Notes under the pieces: model-generated
Seen by the model: the letters and a program-made list of their open reading frames with translations, nothing else
The model's database searches: none
Told to the model about the DNA's origin: nothing
Part shown: positions 15,622-22,858 of the stretch, one piece after another
How the letters are laid out: every line of letters begins with the position of its first letter
Numbering within the stretch: the stretch's first letter is position 1
Made by a program: the position numbers and the translations under genes
Virus record (IMG/VR): IMGVR_UViG_3300032087_006032
Location: 1 to 23,342 of that record
Source: a virus
DNA length: 23,342 bases
Reading direction: 5' to 3' (one strand)

Positions 15622-15622
15622 T

Positions 15623-15976
15623 TTATCCAGCCATAGAAGAACATTTGTTACATTTATATCGCTCTACAGAGTCTGATATTAAGCCAGGATTAACCTGATC
15701 CTTTTTTCCACAAACTCTACAAGTTACATCAACTGGCACATACGATCTATTTCTTGGCACCAGAGGTTGCACTGATAGCTTTTTATCTATCTCGCTATCT
15801 GCTTTGTGCATATTCTTTTCGGCCATACTATCAAACTTATTTACTCGCTTCTTTTTTGTATTTATAGACTTACTTTTAATAACACTATTTTCATGTTCTT
15901 CAGCATCATCTTGCGGCAGCATATTGCTTAGCATCTGGATCATTTGTTTAATTTGATCTGGAGTTAAGTTATCCAT
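15623..15976 (-). CDS. Zinc-ribbon protein next to helicase, unknown function
   Basis: A 117-residue protein. The N-terminal helix (LTPDQIKQMIQMLSNML) is amphipathic and could mediate contact with a partner. The middle, about 30-75, is charged and probably disordered (KSKSINTKKKRVNKF). The C-terminus is a zinc ribbon: VTCRVCG with C86 and C89, and YKCNKCSS with C109 and C112. The ATG at 15976 gives the 8-nt ATG-x3-TAA overlap with the previous gene. It lies immediately before the helicase gene, so a role in helicase loading or replisome assembly is possible but not shown by sequence. I recognise no named family. Confidence 0.72.
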   Translation of the reverse strand: MDNLTPDQIKQMIQMLSNMLPQDDAEEHENSVIKSKSINTKKKRVNKFDSMAEKNMHKADSEIDKKLSVQPLVPRNRSYVPVDVTCRVCGKKDQVNPGLISDSVERYKCNKCSSMAG

Positions 15977-16457
15977 TATTAGTAACCTTTATTCTAGAGA
16001 CCGACATTAGTATATCTGATAAATTCTTTATGCTGTTAGATAGATATGATAATCTATCCATTCTTTGTTTTGCGTACTTCCTAATCTTACTTAATTTACT
16101 AGCTCTTTCATTATGTTTAATGGCTTGATATGCTTTTTCTACATACCCATACCCTTTGTAGTTATTGATTTCATCACCAATCACCTCTTTGATCGTTTCA
16201 TCTGCCCAATTATACCTTGCTGTTTCACGATTGCAAGTCCTTTGAATATGAAAGCTGAATTGAGCTAACCTGAATGATATCTCAGCACATTGTTGAGGTG
16301 TATGTTTCTCAATCACATCTCTATTCATTGTTAAGTATGATTGCAGTTCACTTTCTGGTAATACATCTTCTGTATACGAGCATAAACCCAGAGTTTTCTC
16401 GTAGTCATCAAGAATATTATCCCAGTTTTCTAATTCTTCTTTAACCGTTTTGTTCAT
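15969..16457 (-). CDS. Helical protein, candidate UvsY-like recombination mediator
   Basis: A 162-residue, almost wholly helical protein with no cysteine motif or membrane segment. Residues about 58-95 (ISFRLAQFSFHIQRTCNRETARYNWADETIKEVI) are followed by NNYKGYGYVEKAYQAIKHNERASKLSKIRKYAKQ and a final helix LSNSIKNLSDILMSV. This order, an early helix pair, a Tyr-Gly turn, a basic stretch and a last hydrophobic helix, is like T4 UvsY, which loads the recombinase UvsX on SSB-coated ssDNA. It lies two genes from the RecA-type recombinase. Similarity is only in layout, so the call is tentative. GGAGA stands 6 nt before the ATG, and it overlaps the previous gene by 17 nt. Confidence 0.5.
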   Translation of the reverse strand: MNKTVKEELENWDNILDDYEKTLGLCSYTEDVLPESELQSYLTMNRDVIEKHTPQQCAEISFRLAQFSFHIQRTCNRETARYNWADETIKEVIGDEINNYKGYGYVEKAYQAIKHNERASKLSKIRKYAKQRMDRLSYLSNSIKNLSDILMSVSRIKVTNNG

Positions 16458-16854
16458 TGATTATCTCCAACCATTTATCTGTTTCATTATAGGGTAGTTC
16501 AATAACTGCAATATCATTTAATCTGCACCACTCTTTTTTTTCACGATCTCTCTTTTTGTGTTTCATAAAGTTGAGCTTACTGCCATGGAAAAATGGCGTG
16601 TATTTGTAGTGCTGTTCACCATGAACCTCTATACAAATTCTAGCAAGCGGAACGAAAAAGTCAAGGTACAGCGTTTCCGCTTTGCGTAATGGAATACCCA
16701 CTTCTTCCAGAATCTGCATTGTAGGAAATACTTGGTGAATTAATTCTCTAGCTTTCAGATGTAATGCAGACTTGTTTTTTAGTGTGCCTTTAGCAATATG
16801 GCCCTTTAGGGACCATCTTTGCATTTGACCATCTAAATCGACCACATCAATCAT
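16441..16854 (-). CDS. Vsr-fold (EDxHD-like) nuclease next to RecA
   Basis: A 137-residue protein. The first 30 residues (MIDVVDLDGQMQRWSLKGHI) form a small beta hairpin. From about 30 on it shows the Vsr/PD-(D/E)XK core: HLKARELI, then ETLYLDFFVP with an aspartate, then ICIEVHGEQHYKYTPFFHG carrying E, H and a second H, then a basic KKRDREKKEWCRLNDI helix and IAVIELPYNE. The I-E-V-x-G-x-x-H strand is shared with the homing-endonuclease-like protein at 1287-2069, so both use the same fold, but this one lacks HTH and NUMOD parts. It is joined to the recombinase stop by ATGA, suggesting a resident recombination or repair nuclease more than a selfish one. Confidence 0.65.
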   Translation of the reverse strand: MIDVVDLDGQMQRWSLKGHIAKGTLKNKSALHLKARELIHQVFPTMQILEEVGIPLRKAETLYLDFFVPLARICIEVHGEQHYKYTPFFHGSKLNFMKHKKRDREKKEWCRLNDIAVIELPYNETDKWLEIINEQNG

Positions 16855-17867
16855 TTTATACCCATAGTATCCTTAATTTCACCCCACAATGTATTGTATA
16901 CATCTGGGTTTTCTGCAATGTAATTTCTGGTTTTTTCTTCTCCTTGAAATTTAGGCTTATCTTTAATGGCTGTAATTGTATACCAAGATCCGGCCAAGTC
17001 AATGAGTCCTATGTCTTTAGCTAGACTGCATATCTCCATAGCCTTATCAATACCTTCGCCATATCTTAGATAGCTTTTAATATTGCCTCCAGGAGGACCT
17101 AATGCTGAACATAAAACTTGCCAGTCAATAGTCTGTCCAATTTGAGTATTGTCTTTACCGACTGTCCAAGGCGAGAAAAATTTAGCCCTTAACTTAACGT
17201 CTGTTTGGTACGCAATAGCTTGACCAGACTTTTCTTTAAATTCTACATTACCGTACCCTGGATTACCCATAAGATGAGTAATGCCAATTACGATATTTTT
17301 ATTGACAGGAATAACATTAGCGACCTTTCTGCAAAATTTAGCAAGTAGTTTTGCTCCATCTGCACGTTGCATTTTTTCCATATCTGATGTAATTTCTGCT
17401 TCTGTACATAATGCAGAATAAGAGTCTATGATTAGTACAGATCCAGGTTCGTTATTAATGATCTGCTCAGCTATTTGCAAGTATTCTTCTGCGTGAAGAA
17501 TTTTACCCTGCTGTGATCCAATGATATTGAATTTGTCGAGATTAAGATGAGGAATACCTTCTAGGTCTCTCTTTTTTAAGCGACCTTCTATATTTAGATA
17601 ATATACATTGCGACCATCTTTAAAGTCATCGTAACCATACTCTGGTTTTTGAGCAGTAGCGGCGAAGTCTAGGGACGTTGTGGTTTTACCGCATTTGGGC
17701 TGTCCGGTGAAGATAATAAAACTACCCTCTGGGATACCACCATTTAAAACCATGTCCAAAGAGGGGCTTACTGGAATGGTGATTAGGTTTTGATCCACAA
17801 CAGCATTAGCAGACATCAAGATGCCATCACCGAATTTTTTCTTAACACTGTCTTTAACTTTACTCAT
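16851..17867 (-). CDS. RecA/UvsX-type recombinase
   Basis: A 338-residue ATP-dependent strand-exchange protein. After an N-terminal helix (VKDSVKKKFGDGIL) the core has SLDMVLNGGIPEGSFI, Walker A GQPKCGKT (55-62), the catalytic glutamate in YYLNIEGRL (E94), Walker B SVLIIDSYSALC (about 142-153), and ANVIPVNKNIVIGITHL, which precedes the allosteric/DNA loop region GNPGYGNVEFKEKSGQAI. The C-terminal part (about 280-338) is reduced compared with RecA, and there is no acidic tail. A TTG-initiated longer version exists; the ATG at 17867 is chosen because AAAGGA lies 8 nt before it and it gives the 8-nt ATG-x3-TAA overlap. Partners nearby are SSB, the mediator candidate and the Cas4-like nuclease. 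Confidence 0.9.
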   Translation of the reverse strand: MSKVKDSVKKKFGDGILMSANAVVDQNLITIPVSPSLDMVLNGGIPEGSFIIFTGQPKCGKTTTSLDFAATAQKPEYGYDDFKDGRNVYYLNIEGRLKKRDLEGIPHLNLDKFNIIGSQQGKILHAEEYLQIAEQIINNEPGSVLIIDSYSALCTEAEITSDMEKMQRADGAKLLAKFCRKVANVIPVNKNIVIGITHLMGNPGYGNVEFKEKSGQAIAYQTDVKLRAKFFSPWTVGKDNTQIGQTIDWQVLCSALGPPGGNIKSYLRYGEGIDKAMEICSLAKDIGLIDLAGSWYTITAIKDKPKFQGEEKTRNYIAENPDVYNTLWGEIKDTMGIK

Positions 17868-18273
17868 TATCAATGTCCTTTAATTTAGATATAATACCTT
17901 TTTTGCTTTTTGGTTTTTGATAGGTTTGTTTATTGCGATCAAGCTCCAATGTTAATTCTGTATTCTGTACAGATATAATCTTCTCGTGTTCTATAATAAT
18001 TGGCTCTAGGAATTTTGACCTTAACGAATATGTTTTGTAAGATCTTTTATCCTTGATGGCTGCAATAATAGCTTTATCGCTATATTTTTTAAGCAGCTTA
18101 TGGGCTGTGAAGATTTGACCTTTATAGAATTTTTCCCACTCCTTACTTACCCAAAATCTGTAATGCAAATCCTTCTTATCCATCCTGGCTTTGGTTTCAC
18201 AAATTAGCTCAGTAATATATTGAGCAGCAGAAACCTTTTTGCCGTTCGAATATTTGGAGATATATTTAGTCAC
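17860..18273 (-). CDS. Unknown basic helical protein, probable GTG start
   Basis: A protein of about 137 residues that I do not recognise. It is basic and helical: KYSNGKKVSAAQYITELICETKARM, then LHYRFWVSKEWEKFYKGQIFTAHKLLKKYSDKAIIAAI, then YSLRSKFLEPIIIEH, ending with a Lys-rich tail (PKSKKGIISKLKD). The Trp/Phe/Tyr-rich middle resembles a protein or nucleic-acid docking helix pair. An ATG at 18339 exists, but would force a 74-nt overlap with the previous gene and has no ribosome site. GTG at 18273 gives the standard 8-nt overlap (GTG-x3-TAA) and is preferred. Located directly before the recombinase, it may serve recombination or helicase loading; this is only context. Confidence 0.6.
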   Translation of the reverse strand: MTKYISKYSNGKKVSAAQYITELICETKARMDKKDLHYRFWVSKEWEKFYKGQIFTAHKLLKKYSDKAIIAAIKDKRSYKTYSLRSKFLEPIIIEHEKIISVQNTELTLELDRNKQTYQKPKSKKGIISKLKDIDNE

Positions 18274-18598
18274 GAGATCTACGTATACACGAATCAAATT
18301 TGGTATTGGTTGTATTTCTAGCCGCTTTTGCTGCTTCATCAGCTAGTTGAGCGGCACCTTCTGTCATTATAGTAACATTCTTGGTGCCTTTGCTGCAAGT
18401 TTGTTTGATAAAGCTGCTGTCCTTAGTAGAACTTGATGCGGTTTTGATATTAGCTCGCCCTTCTGGATCAATATGCAACGCTTGCTTGATTGACTCTGCT
18501 GTTACATCAATCTCCTTAGCAATATTCGTTACTTCCATACCGATGACTTCGTGTAAGTATCGGGCTGCATATTCCTTAACTTTTGATATCTTTGCCAT
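18266..18598 (-). CDS. Small helix-turn-helix protein
   Basis: A 110-residue protein. Residues about 7-42 (VKEYAARYLHEVIGMEVTNIAKEIDVTAESIKQAL) form a helix followed by a clear helix-turn-helix of the type that reads T-x-I-A-K-E-x-x-V-x-x-x-S-I. The rest (about 43-110) is Ser/Thr/Lys-rich, ends with an Ala-rich helix (GAAQLADEAAKAARN) and is probably flexible. It may be a DNA-binding regulator or a replication accessory; which one cannot be told. The ATG at 18598 overlaps the previous stop as TAATG with AGAGA ahead, and is chosen over a longer start with no such site. Confidence 0.65.
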   Translation of the reverse strand: MAKISKVKEYAARYLHEVIGMEVTNIAKEIDVTAESIKQALHIDPEGRANIKTASSSTKDSSFIKQTCSKGTKNVTIMTEGAAQLADEAAKAARNTTNTKFDSCIRRSRD

Positions 18599-18969
18599 TA
18601 TTCCATCTCTCTTTCTGCATTTCGAAGCCATGCTATATTTTTAGTTTTGAGAAAATTAGTATACAACGAGAAAACCTTTGGTGAAACAGCTTTAAATTCC
18701 CAAGCTTTCTTACCAATTTTGGTCATAAACTTATTGGACATACCTTCTGAGTATAAGCCAATAGGATTGTAAATTTTGCCATGAGCGCCTAGCTTAATAA
18801 AATACCGCTCACCATCATTAGAAGATATTTTTTTAGCTAAAACATCTCCAGTACCATCTTCCAGTCTAGGATAATTATCATTATCTAAATAGTCATGTTG
18901 ACCAAATAGTGTGTAATAATCATAAGTCTTATCTTCTTCGATTTTCTGCTTAATGTTGTATGTTTCCAT
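18598..18969 (-). CDS. Unknown 123-residue protein
   Basis: A soluble, mixed alpha/beta protein of no family known to me. The N-terminal half is acidic and Tyr-rich (DKTYDYYTLFGQHDYLDNDNYPRLEDG). The centre is beta-like (ERYFIKLGAHGKIYNPIGLYSEG). The C-terminal third is basic and helical (MTKIGKKAWEFKAVSPKVFSLYTNFLKTKN). There are no cysteines and no membrane segment. The ATG at 18969 is one base after the previous stop; a longer version would overlap that gene by 125 nt and is rejected. It sits in a run of small unknown genes between the FmdB-type protein and RecA. Confidence 0.62.
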   Translation of the reverse strand: METYNIKQKIEEDKTYDYYTLFGQHDYLDNDNYPRLEDGTGDVLAKKISSNDGERYFIKLGAHGKIYNPIGLYSEGMSNKFMTKIGKKAWEFKAVSPKVFSLYTNFLKTKNIAWLRNAEREME

Positions 18970-18970
18970 A

Positions 18971-19315
18971 TTATTTAGGCCAGATGGTTTTTGGCCCCTT
19001 CTCCATTCTTGACATTCCTGTTGGTAATTCGCCGCCGTTTTTTTCTTCCTTATATGCGTTGTGTTTAGCGTACAATGCTTGTTTTTGGTCAGCACTCATT
19101 TTTTCGCTATTTCTATGTGCCAAATGTCCTAGTGTTTTTATTTCGCTATCTGATAATCTAACAAACCCAGTAGCATTACTAAGGTCATCCGCATACGATC
19201 TGTCAGCTTTGGCCTTACACTTTTCGCATTTTTGATCGTCCGTATAATTATCGAACGTCATAAACAACTCAAATTTATGTTGACACTTACAACACACAAA
19301 AGTATATGTAGGCAT
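18971..19315 (-). CDS. FmdB-type zinc-ribbon protein
   Basis: A 114-residue protein. Residues 1-41 are the FmdB-family regulatory zinc ribbon: MPTYTFVCCKCQHKFELFM with C8-x2-C11, then QKCEKCKAKADRSY with C30-x2-C33. The rest is a charged helical tail (RLSDSEIKTLGHLAHRNSEKM, KQALYAKHNAYKEEKNGG) ending in a basic, Trp-containing end. Phage members are of unknown function; in bacteria they are presumed regulators. The ATG at 19315 forms TAATG with the HNH gene stop and is exactly the family's usual MPxY start, so the longer 12-residue extension is rejected. Confidence 0.8.
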   Translation of the reverse strand: MPTYTFVCCKCQHKFELFMTFDNYTDDQKCEKCKAKADRSYADDLSNATGFVRLSDSEIKTLGHLAHRNSEKMSADQKQALYAKHNAYKEEKNGGELPTGMSRMEKGPKTIWPK

Positions 19316-19893
19316 TATTTCTTCACTATATGAGACACGTAAGGAGACCATTCGTCTGGTATCTTATCTATTGTAATCAGATACTGGAAGATTGGCAAGT
19401 ATTTTTCGCTTTTCGATGGTGCATATGGTGATTTTAATAATGGCATTTTGGCTTGTTGTGGTGTTTTGTCTCCTTTCTGGAGATTGCATTTCACACAAGC
19501 TGTTGTAATATTTAACCAGTTAGTTGGCTTACGACCACTATTCGCAGGCCATTTAGATTTTGGTATAACATGATCATATGTTAATTGTCTTAAGTCTTTA
19601 CGAGAACCGCAATATTGACATGTATAATTATCTCTGATGAATAGATTTCTTCTAGAGAATTTAATTGGGCGATTAAATATATTGTAGAACTTTAAGAGTC
19701 TTACGACAGAAGGCACAGCCACCGTCTTAGACGATGACTGTATACCATCTTTATCGTAGTAAGATAATACTTCTATATTTTGAGAATACCCATTCTGACT
19801 TCTGTACCATAAGATCATAGCTTTTTGCCATGAAATTGTACATAAAGGCATATAATTGCCGTTTAGTACTAGGCAGTCTTTATGGGCTTTCAT
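19315..19893 (-). CDS. HNH endonuclease
   Basis: A 192-residue nuclease. The N-terminal domain (LVLNGNYMPLCTISWQKAMILWYRSQ, then AVPSVVRLLKFYNIFNRPIKFSRRNLFIRD) matches the conserved arm found ahead of the HNH core in a widespread bacterial and phage subfamily. The core: YTCQYCGS (C92, C95), LTYDHVIPKSKW (D107, H108), TNWLNITTACVKCNLQKGDKT (N128, C133, C136), so the metal site and the zinc-stabilising cysteines are all present. The ATG at 19893 is one base after the PhoH stop, with AGG 7 nt ahead; a longer version would overlap PhoH. It lies in line and in the same tight spacing as its neighbours, so it may be a resident enzyme or a homing type. Confidence 0.85.
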   Translation of the reverse strand: MKAHKDCLVLNGNYMPLCTISWQKAMILWYRSQNGYSQNIEVLSYYDKDGIQSSSKTVAVPSVVRLLKFYNIFNRPIKFSRRNLFIRDNYTCQYCGSRKDLRQLTYDHVIPKSKWPANSGRKPTNWLNITTACVKCNLQKGDKTPQQAKMPLLKSPYAPSKSEKYLPIFQYLITIDKIPDEWSPYVSHIVKK

Positions 19894-19894
19894 T

Positions 19895-20587
19895 TTACAA
19901 CCTATCCACCATATCTGCAATAATGGGATTTCGAACAATATCAGATACTTCTAGGTGGGAAAAACCAATGTTATGGACTCCCTGCAATCGCTGTATAATA
20001 TCATAAAAACCATTACGGCGATTTTCCTGTAAATCTGACTGCTCTAAGTCTCCTGTCAATACCATTTTACTGTCTATGCCTATGCGTGTCAAGAGCATTT
20101 TTAATTGTTCATAAGACGCATTTTGACATTCGTCTGCAACAATAAATGCTTCGTGAAAGCTACGCCCACGCATAAGGCCGAGAGGAACAATTTCTATTTG
20201 TCGAGAAGATTTCAGCTTATTAAAATGTTGAGGTTTTAAAAAGTAATCAATTTCATCAAATAGTGGTAATAAATATGGGTGTAGTTTTTCTTCAGCAGTA
20301 CCTGGGAGGAAGCCTAACTTTTCTCCAGCTTCAACTACTGGTCTAGTAATAACAATTTTCTTTACTTTAAAATCTAGTAGGTATTCTAAAGCCATACCAA
20401 CGGCAATATGTGTTTTACCACTACCAGGAACACCTTGACAGAAACTAACGGTGTTTTCTGCAACAGTGCGAATGTAGTCTTTTTGATTAATAGATCTTGG
20501 TTTTAATCTATTTTTAAATCCAATGACAACTTCTTCTGGAGGGGTAAGTGGATTTCGACCACGATTGGTTTTGTTTCTTTTTCTCAA
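19895..20587 (-). CDS. phoH: PhoH-like ATPase (TTG start)
   Basis: A 230-residue P-loop ATPase of the PhoH family, common in phages; its cellular role is unsettled (an RNA helicase or RNA-processing role has been proposed). After a basic N-terminus comes Walker A CQGVPGSGKTHIAVG (G52 to T59), KIVITRPVVEAGEKLGFLPG (about 77-96, the family signature), Walker B EAFIVADECQNAS (about 146-157) and SKMVLTGDLEQSDL. The start is TTG at 20587: AAAGG stands 7 nt before it, and the first in-frame ATG comes only after Walker A, so it cannot be the start. It lies 22 nt after the reductase stop and belongs to the same transcript. Confidence 0.92.
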   Translation of the reverse strand: MRKRNKTNRGRNPLTPPEEVVIGFKNRLKPRSINQKDYIRTVAENTVSFCQGVPGSGKTHIAVGMALEYLLDFKVKKIVITRPVVEAGEKLGFLPGTAEEKLHPYLLPLFDEIDYFLKPQHFNKLKSSRQIEIVPLGLMRGRSFHEAFIVADECQNASYEQLKMLLTRIGIDSKMVLTGDLEQSDLQENRRNGFYDIIQRLQGVHNIGFSHLEVSDIVRNPIIADMVDRL

Positions 20588-20594
20588 TGTTGTA

Positions 20595-20599
20595 CCTTT
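20595..20599 (-). promoter_or_regulatory. Ribosome binding site selecting the PhoH TTG start
   Basis: AAAGG on the minus strand, 7 nt before TTG, in the 22-nt gap after the reductase stop. It supports the non-ATG start of the PhoH gene. Confidence 0.6.
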
Positions 20600-20609
20600 C
20601 GGAATAGGT

Positions 20610-22805
20610 TTAAATTAGACAGGCACCACCGGCGCAACTAATTTCTTCTATTCCTGTAGTATTATCTTCGGTTTCCAGTAGTTGCGTATAATCAACCTTA
20701 TTAAAACTGCTATATAAATCTGTATAGATTTTCCAGTTATAGACATCTTTCATACAGTATGTTAACCTTTTTAAATCACCGTCGAAATATCTTTTGGCAA
20801 ATCTGTTCATTTTGATTTCAAAGAGCTGCTTATCATCAGGATCGTCTTCAGATGCTTGTGAGAGCGTCATATAGTCGCAAGCAGCCCACAAATTATTATT
20901 AAAGGCATTCAACCCTAGCTCAATTAAACCAGAGCACCACAGGGCCGCTTCGCCATATTCTTTTACGATTTCTCGGCTGGTTAAAACCGTAGTAAACGGA
21001 GCCTGTGGGTAATCTTTATCACCGCTCTGAGGAATAAGGCTAATTCCAGCAAAATACTTTCTGTTCTGATAAATATACTTCGTAACATCTTGCCATTCAT
21101 CTGGCTTGACCGTCACAGTATTACTCACATTATGGCTAAGAAAATCTTGAGTACACAATGATCTGTTTTTACCAGAATGTACCCAGTTTTTCTGAGTGTC
21201 TTTTACAACACTAAGCATCTCTACCGCTGGAAGTTGGTTTTTCAGCTTAGATCCATCTGGTACTTCTACTGGAAATTTAATAACTTCGTCAGTATTGTTT
21301 GCTGACCAAGATGACTTTTCGCAAGCATGGGGATTATAGTTCTTGAAATGTTGATATGGTGCTTCTAATATATTTGCCTGCACATGCCTAATATATCGCT
21401 TAGCATGATGTGGATGAATACCAGAGCTTGTACCAAGCATACTGCTACTGGTGCCTTCTGGCTTTAAGCAGGTTACTCTTGCTGCTTGATTGATATTGAT
21501 TTTCTTTGAAAGCTCTTTGTTGGTTTCTACTGCTATTTTAGCACCAGCTTTTAATACCTTTTCAGTTAGTACTAGTTCGTGCTTTTCCATGATACCAGTT
21601 AATGAAACACCGAGTAATGCTTCACGCTCAAAGATATTATTGCTAATTTCACCTAAATAATCTAGCTTTGTAAATCCAGCTTGCAGAGTACCAATAATGG
21701 CTGCTGCTTTACATCTTTCATAAAAATCTTCTTCGTCTGATACAGACGAGCAGTTTATAGTTGATAGATTACAGCCTTGCCAACCAGACTTGCCTGTTTT
21801 CTCATCAACAGGCCACATTCCAACCTCAACGCAAGGATTGAACGTCATTTCTGTTGAATCGCTCCAGATAAACCCTGGTTCACCAAACTCTTTGACAGAT
21901 TCCATTAGTTTGGTAAATTGTTCTAATGTCGTATCATCTTTTAGTAATAATGCGGAATTATTGCTTCTGGCTCTTTGTGGATTATCAACATACCAATTAC
22001 CAGTTTTAGCTTTTGCCATTTCCTGATCGTTGGCACTAAATAATGCTAACGATGCGCTACGCCTAACCCCACCAGATAATACAGCATCGCTGCTGTGCAT
22101 AACAATATCATAAGCATCAATCGGTCTGAGTTTTTTTCGCCCATTTTCAACACACTGATCTAAAAGTTCTCGGATTTTTTCAAGACCATTTTGCAGAGGT
22201 TCGAATCCTGGGGCTTTACCAACACCAGATGATAATTGCGAACCCTTTTCTCTAATATTAGAGTAATCAAAGACAATGTATTGATCTTGATATTTTGCAA
22301 ATTGTTCTTCACTAGGTTTTACAAAGTATGAACTTAATAATACACCAAGAGCATCTGCCCATCCTTCAATGCTATCTTCAATTACATATTTCATAGCTAT
22401 TTCAGGTTTGGGATTTTGCGACAGCTGAGGCAGTTTAGCAACGTGATGTTTTTGCACACTGAAACCTGTACCGCTACCACAAAGCAATAGCCAAAAGCAC
22501 TCTTGGAAAAATCTTAAACGATCACAATAAGAACTGGTGCAGTTATAAATCTTAGCGTGTCTTTTAAGGATAGGTTCGCCGCCAAACTGTAAAGCTCTTT
22601 GACTACCTAACACTTTTTTCTTGTGCATCATATCATATGCCCAATCAATATCTTCACCGATATCTTGATCAGCATATTGAGTATGCATCATATCTCTAAC
22701 TCTGTCTACTGCTTCTTTCCATGTTTCTCTGCGATTTTTATCTTCTATCCAACGAGCATACTTACTAACAAAGGTATAATTTTGAAGTTCTTGAATCGCA
22801 GACAT
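20610..22805 (-). CDS. nrdJ: Class II ribonucleotide reductase, adenosylcobalamin-dependent
   Basis: A 731-residue monomer-type reductase that converts ribonucleoside triphosphates to deoxy forms, using adenosylcobalamin to make a thiyl radical. Length is near the Lactobacillus leichmannii enzyme. Redox pair: C89 in YNCTSSYCD and C345 in GCNLSTINCSS. Radical site: FNPCVEVG with C325 and E327. The tail pair C724/C729 in SCAGGACLI would be re-reduced by thioredoxin-like partners. Other conserved parts: LLLCGSGTGFSVQ (about 106-118), SGGVRRSASLALF and the phosphate loop KPEGTSSSMLGTSSGIHP. No R2 partner gene is next to it, as expected for class II. AAGGAG lies 5 nt before the ATG, and a promoter lies in the leader. 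Confidence 0.93.
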   Translation of the reverse strand: MSAIQELQNYTFVSKYARWIEDKNRRETWKEAVDRVRDMMHTQYADQDIGEDIDWAYDMMHKKKVLGSQRALQFGGEPILKRHAKIYNCTSSYCDRLRFFQECFWLLLCGSGTGFSVQKHHVAKLPQLSQNPKPEIAMKYVIEDSIEGWADALGVLLSSYFVKPSEEQFAKYQDQYIVFDYSNIREKGSQLSSGVGKAPGFEPLQNGLEKIRELLDQCVENGRKKLRPIDAYDIVMHSSDAVLSGGVRRSASLALFSANDQEMAKAKTGNWYVDNPQRARSNNSALLLKDDTTLEQFTKLMESVKEFGEPGFIWSDSTEMTFNPCVEVGMWPVDEKTGKSGWQGCNLSTINCSSVSDEEDFYERCKAAAIIGTLQAGFTKLDYLGEISNNIFEREALLGVSLTGIMEKHELVLTEKVLKAGAKIAVETNKELSKKININQAARVTCLKPEGTSSSMLGTSSGIHPHHAKRYIRHVQANILEAPYQHFKNYNPHACEKSSWSANNTDEVIKFPVEVPDGSKLKNQLPAVEMLSVVKDTQKNWVHSGKNRSLCTQDFLSHNVSNTVTVKPDEWQDVTKYIYQNRKYFAGISLIPQSGDKDYPQAPFTTVLTSREIVKEYGEAALWCSGLIELGLNAFNNNLWAACDYMTLSQASEDDPDDKQLFEIKMNRFAKRYFDGDLKRLTYCMKDVYNWKIYTDLYSSFNKVDYTQLLETEDNTTGIEEISCAGGACLI

Positions 22806-22810
22806 ATTTG

Positions 22811-22816
22811 CTCCTT
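22811..22816 (-). promoter_or_regulatory. Ribosome binding site of the ribonucleotide reductase
   Basis: AAGGAG on the minus strand, 5 nt before the ATG at 22805. It directly follows the ten-base sequence that is also found at the ssb promoter. Confidence 0.75.
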
Positions 22817-22828
22817 AACTATTGTCAG

Positions 22829-22858
22829 ATTATAGCAATGATTGGGGAAAGAGGTTAA
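22829..22858 (-). promoter_or_regulatory. Sigma70-type promoter for the reductase and following genes
   Basis: A perfect -10 TATAAT (22834..22829) with a weaker -35 TTAACC (22858..22853, 4 of 6) at an 18-nt spacing. Transcription would start near 22822, giving a leader of under 20 nt. It lies in the largest gap of the window (about 120 bp) and would serve the whole run of replication genes to its left. Confidence 0.5.

Noticed and set aside
16851-17873. TTG start of the recombinase at 17873
   Set aside because: The ATG at 17867 has the better-spaced AAAGGA and the operon's standard 8-nt overlap.
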